This document shows, piece after piece, positions 7,739 to 12,982 of a DNA stretch of 12,982 bases (position 1 is the stretch's first letter; each line of letters starts with the position of its first letter). Origin of the DNA: Zoogloea sp. (GTDB lineage Bacteria > Pseudomonadota > Gammaproteobacteria > Burkholderiales > Rhodocyclaceae); the NCBI GenBank assembly GCA_016790385.1, contig JAEUNV010000677.1, positions 1-12,982 on the forward strand, in the 5' to 3' direction. The translations under genes were made by a program, and so were the position numbers. The notes beneath the pieces were generated by a model that worked only from the letters and a program-made list of their open reading frames with translations, searched no databases and was not told where the DNA came from.

Positions 7739-8059
7739 TCTGTTCTCCCGAGTCGTGCGTGATCTTGTTTTTCATCGGCCGCCAGCGCCATCAGCAGGCG
7801 GCGATCCTTAGCAAAAATACTAACATCCAGGATACGTTGCCCCGACCTCGAGAAGCCCGTCAAGCGCGCGTTTTCGGGCGGTTGGTGGTGGGCGGCGCAG
7901 CATTGACCCGGCCCGGATTTCGTCCATAATCGTTGGAGGTTGCCACGGCGTCGCTGGAAAGTTGCAGGGCAGGCCGTGAGCAGATCGACGAGGGCGGGAT
8001 GTCCATGATCGGGCACCAGTCCTTCCGTAAGATACGAAATCCTTTGCGAGGGAGTTGGA
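7739..8059. other. 321-base divergent intergenic region, aceK / icd
   Basis: This spacer must hold the leftward aceK promoter and the rightward icd promoter. The icd side has a good sigma-70 promoter (7903-7930) and a leader of about 122 bases with no obvious stable terminator-like hairpin. The aceK side has an A/T-rich patch at 7808-7823 flanked by TTAG and CTAA arms, with further ATCC (7804) and GGAT (7830) on its outer sides; this could be a binding site or promoter core, but I found no -35/-10 pair that satisfies consensus. No convincing protein-coding gene lies in the spacer. Confidence 0.6.
7903..7930 (+). promoter_or_regulatory. predicted sigma-70 promoter of icd
   Basis: The -35 element TTGACC (7903-7908, five of six) and -10 element CATAAT (7925-7930, five of six) are separated by 16 bases. 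Transcription would start near 7937, giving a leader of about 122 bases before the icd ATG. It is the best-matching promoter in the divergent aceK/icd region. Confidence 0.6.
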
Positions 8060-9304
8060 ATGAGTACATCTCTGATCAAGGTGCCCGCAGGTGGACAGAA
8101 GATCGTCCCGGGTCAGGCTATTCCCGACAATCCCATTATCCCGTTCATCGAAGGTGACGGTATCGGCGTGGACATCACTCCGGTCATGATCAAGGTGATC
8201 GATGCGGCCGTTGAAAAGGCTTACGGTGGGAAGAAGAGAATTCACTGGATGGAAGTCTATGCCGGCGAGAAATCCACCCAACTTTACGGTCCGGACGAGT
8301 GGTTTCCGAAGGAGACCTTTGATGCCCTCAAGGAGTATTCCGTTTCCATCAAAGGGCCGATGACAACGCCGGTTGGTGGCGGGATAAGGTCTCTCAACGT
8401 GGCACTCCGGCAGGAGCTCGATCTTTACCAGTGCGTGCGGCCGGTCCAGTACTTCAAGGGTGTGCCTTCTCCACTAAAAAACCCTGAACTGACCAATATG
8501 GTCATATTCCGGGAAAATACCGAGGATATCTACGCCGGTATCGAATGGGCGGCGGAGTCGGAGGGGGCCAAGAAGGTGGTGGCCTTCCTGCAGAACGAGA
8601 TGGGTGTCAAGAAGATCCGTTTCCCGGCGACGTCCGGCATTGGCATCAAGCCCATCTCCATCGAGGGCACAACCCGTCTTGTGCGCGCCGCCCTCAAGTA
8701 CGTCATCGCCAATGACCGTAAGTCGCTGACCATTGTCCACAAGGGCAATATCATGAAGTTCACCGAAGGTCTTTTCCGAGACACGGCGTACAAGGTTGCC
8801 CAGGAGGAGTTCGGTGCTCAGCCGATTGACGGCGGCCCGTGGTGCAAGTTTGCCAACCCGAAAACCGGCCGGGAGATCATCGTCAAGGATGCTATCGCGG
8901 ACGCCTTCCTTCAGCAGATCCTGCTGCGTCCGGCGGAATACGACACGATAGTGACCACCAACCTCAACGGTGATTACATTTCCGACGCGCTGGCAGCCCA
9001 GGTTGGCGGGATCGGCATCGCGCCCGGGGCCAACATTTCCGACCATTACGCCTGCTTCGAGGCCACCCACGGCACTGCTCCCAAATATGCCGGCCTCGAT
9101 AAGGTGAATCCGGGCTCTCTGATCCTCTCGGCGGAGATGATGCTGCGGCATCTGGGCTGGACCGAGGCCGCTGATCTGGTGATCAAATCCATGGAGGCAG
9201 CCATCGGTGACAAGCAGGTTACCTATGACTTTGCCCGTCTGATGGACGGTGCCAACGAGGTGTCCTGCTCGGGTTTCGGGGACGCAATGATCGAACGGAT
9301 GTAA
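8060..9304 (+). CDS. icd: NADP-dependent isocitrate dehydrogenase, dimeric E. coli type
   Basis: This TCA-cycle enzyme oxidatively decarboxylates isocitrate to 2-oxoglutarate and makes NADPH. The 414-residue protein aligns closely with E. coli Icd from memory. Ser111 in [15 protein letters not shown] is the serine that AceK phosphorylates (Ser113 in E. coli). Substrate residues Arg117, Arg127, Arg151, Tyr158 and Lys228 are in place, as are the metal-binding aspartates 281, 305 and 309. NADP rather than NAD preference follows from HGTAPKYAG with Lys342-Tyr343 and from Arg393. The ATG at 8060 is preceded by GAGGGAG (8048-8054), a good ribosome binding site. It is divergent from aceK and convergent with an unrelated monomeric isocitrate dehydrogenase gene, sharing a bidirectional terminator with it. 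The enzyme is therefore a probable target of the AceK encoded next door. Confidence 0.98.
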   Translation: MSTSLIKVPAGGQKIVPGQAIPDNPIIPFIEGDGIGVDITPVMIKVIDAAVEKAYGGKKRIHWMEVYAGEKSTQLYGPDEWFPKETFDALKEYSVSIKGPMTTPVGGGIRSLNVALRQELDLYQCVRPVQYFKGVPSPLKNPELTNMVIFRENTEDIYAGIEWAAESEGAKKVVAFLQNEMGVKKIRFPATSGIGIKPISIEGTTRLVRAALKYVIANDRKSLTIVHKGNIMKFTEGLFRDTAYKVAQEEFGAQPIDGGPWCKFANPKTGREIIVKDAIADAFLQQILLRPAEYDTIVTTNLNGDYISDALAAQVGGIGIAPGANISDHYACFEATHGTAPKYAGLDKVNPGSLILSAEMMLRHLGWTEAADLVIKSMEAAIGDKQVTYDFARLMDGANEVSCSGFGDAMIERM

Positions 9305-9309
9305 TACCT

Positions 9310-9383
9310 GCCTGCGGGTTTCCGGCACGCAGGCGCATAAGTGAAGCGCCTCTGCCGCAGCGGCGCCCCTCTTGAGTGAGGGG
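9310..9383. repeat. run of small hairpins downstream of icd
   Basis: Between the icd stop and the main terminator there are further inverted repeats: GCCTGCG (9310-9316) with CGCAGGC (9328-9334), GCGCC (9346-9350) with GGCGC (9362-9366), and CCCCTC (9366-9371) with GAGGGG (9378-9383) around the loop TTGAGT. The last two share one base, so they cannot both form completely. They would structure the 3' end of the icd transcript and could protect it from 3' exonucleases. Confidence 0.5.
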
Positions 9384-9391
9384 AGACACAA

Positions 9392-9427
9392 TAAAAAGGG
9401 GCAGCCGACAATGGCTGCCCCTTTTTA
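9392..9427. terminator. bidirectional Rho-independent terminator, icd / monomeric IDH
   Basis: A perfect inverted repeat GGGGCAGCC (9398-9406) / GGCTGCCCC (9413-9421) with loop GACAAT is flanked by AAAAA (9393-9397) and TTTTT (9422-9426), plus an outer T-A pair. On either strand this gives a GC-rich stem followed by a U-run. It ends icd (stop at 9304) on the plus strand and the monomeric dehydrogenase gene (stop at 9463) on the minus strand. It is a textbook shared terminator. Confidence 0.95.
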
Positions 9428-9462
9428 CGGCCCGCGATGTCCTGCGGGCAGATTTGGTCCGC

Positions 9463-11700
9463 TTAGACCCGGATTGCCTTCAGCGCCGCGTTCAGCGTCG
9501 GGCTGGGGCGCATTACCGCCTTGCACTTCTCGGAGTCGGCCTTGTAGTAGCCGCCGATGTCTACAGCTTTGCCCTGAACGGTCTTCAACTCCGCCACGAT
9601 CTGATCTTCGCTGTCGGTCAAAGACTTGGCGAGCTTGGCGAAATGGGCAGCCAGTTCGGAATCTTCCGTCTGGTTGGCCAGTTCCTGCGACCAGTACATG
9701 GCGAGATAGAACTGGGACCCCCGGTTGTCGAGCTCGCCAGTCTTGGGTGAGGGCGACTTGCGGTTGTCGAGCAACTTGCCAGTGGCCGCATCGAGGGTCT
9801 TGGCAAGCAGGACCGCACGTTTGTTGCCATTCTTGATGCCCAGATCTTCGAGGGAGACGGCAAGAGCCAGGAACTCGCCCAAGGAATCCCAGCGCAGGTG
9901 GTTTTCCTCGGTAAGCTGTTGTACGTGCTTCGGAGCGGAGCCGCCGGCACCCGTTTCGTACATGCCGCCACCGGCCATCAGTGGAACGATGGACAACATC
10001 TTGGCGGATGTGCCGAGTTCCATGATCGGGAACAGATCGGTCAGGTAGTCACGGAGGATGTTACCGGTCACCGAGATGGTGTCGAGGCCACGGATCACGC
10101 GCTCCAGGGTGAAGCGCATGGCGCGGACCTGGGACATGATGTGGATTTCGAGACCGGAGGTGTCGTGATCCTTCAGGTAGGTTTCGACCTTCTTGATCAG
10201 CTCGTTTTCGTGGGGGCGGTAGGGGTCGAGCCAGAAGACGGCCGGCATGCCGGAGTTGCGGGCGCGCGTGACAGCCAGTTTGACCCAGTCACGGATCGGC
10301 GCGTCCTTGACTTGGCACATGCGCCAGATGTCGCCGGCTTCCACGTTCTGCGTCAGCAGCACTTCGCCGGTGTCGATGTCGACGATGTTGGCAATGCCGT
10401 CTTCCCCGATTTCGAAAGTCTTGTCGTGGGAGCCGTATTCTTCTGCCTTCTGAGCCATCAGGCCGACGTTCGGCACCGTACCCATGGTCTTGGGATCGAA
10501 GTTGCCGTTGGTCTTGCAGAAGTTGATCATCTCCTGGTAGATGCGGGCGAAGGTCGATTCAGGCATCACGGCCTTGGTGTCGTACTGCTTGCCATCGGCA
10601 CCCCACATCTTGCCGCCAGCGCGGATCATTGCCGGCATGGAGGCGTCAACGATCACATCGTTGGGGGAGTGGAAGTTGGTGATGCCCTTGGCGGAGTCGA
10701 CCATGGCGAGCTTCGGACGGTGCTCCTGGCACGCGTGCAGGTCGCGGATGATCTCGTCGCGCTTGGATTCGGGCAAGGTCTTGATCTTGTCGTAGAGGTC
10801 GACCATGCCGTTATTGACGTTGATGCCGAGTTCATTGAACAGGGCGCCGTGCTTTTCGAAAGCTTCCTTGTAGAAGATCTTGACGCAGTGGCCAAAGACG
10901 ATCGGGTGCGAGACCTTCATCATCGTTGCCTTGACGTGCAGGGAGAAAAGGATGCCGGACTCGCGGCAGTCTTCCAGTTCTTTCTCGTAGAAGTCGCACA
11001 GGGCCTTCTTGCTCATGAACATGGAGTCGATGATCTCGCCGTTCTGGAGTGCGACCTTCGGCTTCAGAACGGTCATCTTGCCACCCTTGGCAATCAGCTC
11101 CATACGCACGTTGCGGGCTTTGTCCAGGGTCAGGGACTTTTCGCCGTGGTAGAAATCCCCGTGATGCATGTGAGACACATGGGTACGTGACCAGGGCTTC
11201 CACTCACCCATGGAGTGGGGGTTCTTGCGGGCGTAATTCTTGACTGCCAGCGGCGCGCGGCGGTCCGAGTTGCCTTCACGCAGAACCGGGTTGACCGCTG
11301 AACCCAGACATTTGCCGTAACGGGCGACAATGGCCTTTTCCTCATCGGTGGACGGGGATTCGGGGTAGTCGGGGATCGGATAGCCCTTGGCCTGAAGTTC
11401 CTTGACGCAGGCCTTCAACTGCGCCACGGAGGCACTGATGTTGGGCAGCTTGATGATATTCACATCAGGTTCGAGCGTCTTCTGACCCAGTTCCGCCAGC
11501 GTGTTGGGTACCTTCTGCTCTTCATTCAGATACTCGGAAAATTCCGCAAGTACGCGGGCGGAAACGGAAATGTCCGCCTTTTCGATCTCGATGCCGGCCG
11601 GGCCGGTGAAGGAACGGATGATGGGAAGGAACGCGCACGTGGCCAGCAGTGGCGCCTCGTCCGTCAGCGTGTAGATGATTTTTGATTTTCCAGTAACCAT
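9463..11700 (-). CDS. NADP-dependent isocitrate dehydrogenase, monomeric type
   Basis: This 745-residue protein is a monomeric isocitrate dehydrogenase (IDH-II type, about 740 residues in Azotobacter, Corynebacterium and Colwellia), which catalyses the same reaction as Icd with one large polypeptide and no detectable similarity in ordinary alignment. Expected active-site segments are present: [18 protein letters not shown] (133-150, with Ser134 and Asn137), HVKATMM (Lys257), VDASMPAM around Asp352, Tyr423 in EEYGSHD, NILRDYL (Arg550, Asp551), and the NADP-binding part with His592 and Arg603 around [14 protein letters not shown]. The ATG at 11700 has GAGGGAAG upstream as binding site. The gene follows the secDF terminator on the same strand and must be transcribed from the roughly 170-base spacer upstream, where I could not pick a clear promoter. 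The phosphorylation motif GGGIRSLN of the dimeric enzyme is absent, and AceK control of monomeric enzymes is not established. Confidence 0.97.
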   Translation of the reverse strand: MVTGKSKIIYTLTDEAPLLATCAFLPIIRSFTGPAGIEIEKADISVSARVLAEFSEYLNEEQKVPNTLAELGQKTLEPDVNIIKLPNISASVAQLKACVKELQAKGYPIPDYPESPSTDEEKAIVARYGKCLGSAVNPVLREGNSDRRAPLAVKNYARKNPHSMGEWKPWSRTHVSHMHHGDFYHGEKSLTLDKARNVRMELIAKGGKMTVLKPKVALQNGEIIDSMFMSKKALCDFYEKELEDCRESGILFSLHVKATMMKVSHPIVFGHCVKIFYKEAFEKHGALFNELGINVNNGMVDLYDKIKTLPESKRDEIIRDLHACQEHRPKLAMVDSAKGITNFHSPNDVIVDASMPAMIRAGGKMWGADGKQYDTKAVMPESTFARIYQEMINFCKTNGNFDPKTMGTVPNVGLMAQKAEEYGSHDKTFEIGEDGIANIVDIDTGEVLLTQNVEAGDIWRMCQVKDAPIRDWVKLAVTRARNSGMPAVFWLDPYRPHENELIKKVETYLKDHDTSGLEIHIMSQVRAMRFTLERVIRGLDTISVTGNILRDYLTDLFPIMELGTSAKMLSIVPLMAGGGMYETGAGGSAPKHVQQLTEENHLRWDSLGEFLALAVSLEDLGIKNGNKRAVLLAKTLDAATGKLLDNRKSPSPKTGELDNRGSQFYLAMYWSQELANQTEDSELAAHFAKLAKSLTDSEDQIVAELKTVQGKAVDIGGYYKADSEKCKAVMRPSPTLNAALKAIRV

Positions 11701-11733
11701 TTATCTTCCCTCGATTTTGATTTTATTGACGAC

Positions 11734-11749
11734 GAGCCAATCCTGGCTC
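11734..11749. repeat. 16-base palindrome just upstream of the monomeric IDH gene
   Basis: GAGCCA (11734-11739) and TGGCTC (11744-11749) are perfect inverted arms around ATCC. The centre is about 41 bases upstream of the ATG at 11700. It is either an operator-like protein site near the promoter or a small hairpin in the leader. No regulator can be named from the sequence. Confidence 0.45.
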
Positions 11750-11841
11750 TCTGTCGCCATGAAAGTCGGCGGACCACGCTTCCCGCAGTCCGCAGCAAAA
11801 TATCATGTATCCCGCGTGCCTGCATCGAAACCGGCAAAGGT

Positions 11842-11860
11842 CTGCTGCTGCGAGCAGCAG
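11842..11860. repeat. 19-base perfect palindrome with 3-base loop
   Basis: CTGCTGCT (11842-11849) and AGCAGCAG (11853-11860) are perfect eight-base inverted arms around GCG. It lies in the secF / monomeric IDH spacer, just beyond the secDF terminator in the direction of transcription. It could be a second hairpin in terminator read-through RNA or a protein site upstream of the dehydrogenase gene. There is no U-run after it on either strand. Confidence 0.45.
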
Positions 11861-11869
11861 GATCCGCCA

Positions 11870-11897
11870 AGAAGAAGGGCTACCAATCGGCAGCCCT
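11870..11897 (-). terminator. Rho-independent terminator of the secDF operon
   Basis: Read on the minus strand, AGGGCTGCC and GGTAGCCCT (plus-strand 11889-11897 and 11876-11884) form a nine-pair stem with one G-U pair and the loop GATT, followed by TCTTCT. It starts 19 bases after the secF stop codon at 11917. The U-rich tail is interrupted by C, so termination may be less than complete. Confidence 0.75.
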
Positions 11898-11916
11898 CCT
11901 GATTTGAGGCCGGCGT

Positions 11917-12849
11917 TCAGACGACGGCTTCTTCCTTCTCCTTCTTCACCTGCATGAACTGCTCACGGGATACGCCCAGCCACATGACCAGCGGGCTGGC
12001 CACAAGCACGGAAGAGTAGATTCCAAAGCAGATCCCGATGGTCAGGGCAAGCGAGAAGTAATACAGCGTTTCACCTCCGAACAGAAGCATGGAAAGCACC
12101 ATGATCTGGGTGCTACCGTGGGTGATGATGGTACGGCTGATGGTGCTGGTGATTGCATGGTCCAGGACTTCCGGAGTGGATAGCCCGCGTTTTTTCTTGA
12201 AGGTTTCCCGGACCCGGTCGAACACCACTACCGATTCGTTTACCGAATAGCCCAGCACCGCCAGGGTCGCGGCGAGTACCGGCAGGGAAAACTCCCACTG
12301 AAACAAGGCGAAGAAGCCAAGGATGATGATTACGTCGTGAAGGTTGGCGATGATCGCCGATACGGCGAAGCGCCATTCAAAACGCATTGCCAGATAGGCC
12401 ACAATGCCACCGATCACCAGCAACAAAGCCATTGCGCCGTCGGATGCGAGTTCCTTGCCAACTTGAGGGCCGACGAACTCGACGCGGCGCATTTCGGCTT
12501 TGGGGCCATCAATGGTGGCTAGGTTGGCCATGACCTTTTCACTGACCTTGCCGGTTTCCATCCCTTCCCGGTTGGGCAGACGGATCAGTACGTCCCGGGC
12601 GCTGCCGAAGTTTTGCACCTGGGCGTCCTGGTAGCCTTCTTTGGCCAGGGATTCGCGTAGTTTCTCCAGGTTGGGGGGCTCGCTGTAGCTGACCTCCATC
12701 AGGGTGCCACCGGTGAACTCGACACTGAAATGGAGTCCTTTGGTGGCAAGGAAGAAGACAGCCAGCAAGAAGGTGATCAACGAAATGACGTTGAACACCA
12801 GCGCGTGCTTCATGAACGGTATGTCTTTGCGGATGCGGAAAAATTCCAT
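11917..12849 (-). CDS. secF: protein translocase subunit SecF
   Basis: SecF forms a complex with SecD in the inner membrane that uses the proton gradient to help the SecYEG channel move proteins outward. The 310-residue protein has the family layout: a first membrane helix around 16-36, a periplasmic region with FSVEFTGGTLMEV (41-53) and VEFVGPQVGKEL (123-134), then five helices near 137-155, 162-182, 187-209, 245-258 and 267-291. The conserved LGYSVNESVVVFDRVRE signature is at 199-215, at the end of helix four, and the C-terminus is charged. The ATG at 12849 gives the expected MEFFRIRKDIPFM N-terminus; the binding site upstream is weak. secD lies 33 bases upstream on the same strand, so the two genes form an operon, closed by the terminator after secF. 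The next gene, a monomeric isocitrate dehydrogenase, is functionally unrelated. Confidence 0.97.
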   Translation of the reverse strand: MEFFRIRKDIPFMKHALVFNVISLITFLLAVFFLATKGLHFSVEFTGGTLMEVSYSEPPNLEKLRESLAKEGYQDAQVQNFGSARDVLIRLPNREGMETGKVSEKVMANLATIDGPKAEMRRVEFVGPQVGKELASDGAMALLLVIGGIVAYLAMRFEWRFAVSAIIANLHDVIIILGFFALFQWEFSLPVLAATLAVLGYSVNESVVVFDRVRETFKKKRGLSTPEVLDHAITSTISRTIITHGSTQIMVLSMLLFGGETLYYFSLALTIGICFGIYSSVLVASPLVMWLGVSREQFMQVKKEKEEAVV

Positions 12850-12882
12850 GATGGCGGGTCCGTTTCTCTTTCTTGACGCGCT

Positions 12883-12982
12883 TTAGCTGCCGGGTTTCCA
12901 GATTTGACCGATCGCCAGCTTGTCGAGCTTGCGTTTTCTGCCATAGATCAGATTTACCAGACCACGGGAGACCAGGATGGCG
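12883..12982 (-). CDS. secD: protein translocase subunit SecD, C-terminal end only
   Basis: Only the last 32 residues and the stop codon (TAA, complement of 12883-12885) are in the window; the rest lies beyond the right edge. The visible residues start AILVSRGLVNLIYGRKRKLD and end IGQIWKPGS. The short hydrophobic part followed by SRGLVNLIYG and a basic tail matches the end of the last membrane helix and cytoplasmic tail of SecD. Its position 33 bases upstream of secF on the same strand strongly supports the call. Confidence 0.9.
   Translation of the reverse strand, partial: AILVSRGLVNLIYGRKRKLDKLAIGQIWKPGS

Noticed and set aside
7933..8157. A 74-codon frame in the icd leader, or a shorter one from the ATGs at 7999 and 8005
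   Set aside because: It runs into icd in another frame, has no recognisable product, and a leader-peptide role is not supported by any attenuator structure.
9898..11190. A 430-codon open frame on the plus strand antisense to the monomeric isocitrate dehydrogenase
   Set aside because: It is a shadow of the coding strand with a biased Val/Asp/His/Gly composition. The minus frame matches the enzyme family over its full length.
11664..11902. Small open frames in the secF / monomeric IDH spacer on both strands
   Set aside because: They overlap the terminator, the palindromes and the start of the dehydrogenase gene, have poor start sites and no recognisable sequence.

Overview
The window reads as a stretch of high-G+C proteobacterial chromosome, most likely a betaproteobacterium, possibly near the Rhodocyclales. 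The grounds are the gene families (a 3-hydroxybutyrate oligomer hydrolase, AceK, a monomeric isocitrate dehydrogenase), the rpmB / radC / coaBC / dut gene order also known from E. coli, and the G/C-rich third codon positions. No database search was possible, so the taxonomic call is inference. I see no tRNA, rRNA, CRISPR array, insertion sequence, phage gene or other sign of recent transfer. Nearly all the sequence is intact genes with short spacers.

Layout. (1) 1-3104 is a housekeeping block. rpmB (cut by the left edge) and radC run leftwards. Diverging from radC, coaBC, dut and a Nudix hydrolase run rightwards as a tight operon, with a 14-base gap and then a one-base stop/start overlap. It combines coenzyme A synthesis with nucleotide-pool cleaning. 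(2) 3156-5834, leftward, encodes a large predicted lipoprotein 3-hydroxybutyrate oligomer hydrolase with an N-terminal region before the hydrolase core. It converges on the Nudix gene across a strong hairpin. (3) 5963-11700 is an isocitrate-node cluster. It holds aceK (leftward), the divergently transcribed phosphorylatable dimeric NADP isocitrate dehydrogenase icd (rightward), and a second, unrelated monomeric isocitrate dehydrogenase (leftward). The last two converge on a textbook bidirectional terminator. (4) 11917-12982, leftward, holds secF and the last 32 residues of secD, closed by a Rho-independent terminator.

How the genes fit together. AceK phosphorylates and inactivates the dimeric Icd when cells grow on acetyl-CoA-yielding substrates, which pushes isocitrate into the glyoxylate shunt. 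The serine it targets is conserved here. The monomeric isozyme is a different fold and is not an established AceK substrate, so it could be an uninhibited route for NADPH and 2-oxoglutarate. The adjacent 3-hydroxybutyrate oligomer hydrolase yields 3-hydroxybutyrate, which is catabolised to acetyl-CoA, the condition under which AceK matters. This functional link is inferred from position and families only. I found no clearly undescribed system. The most interesting points are the aceK / two-isozyme arrangement, the extended lipoprotein oligomer hydrolase, the Nudix gene coupled to dut, and two perfect palindromes upstream of the monomeric dehydrogenase.
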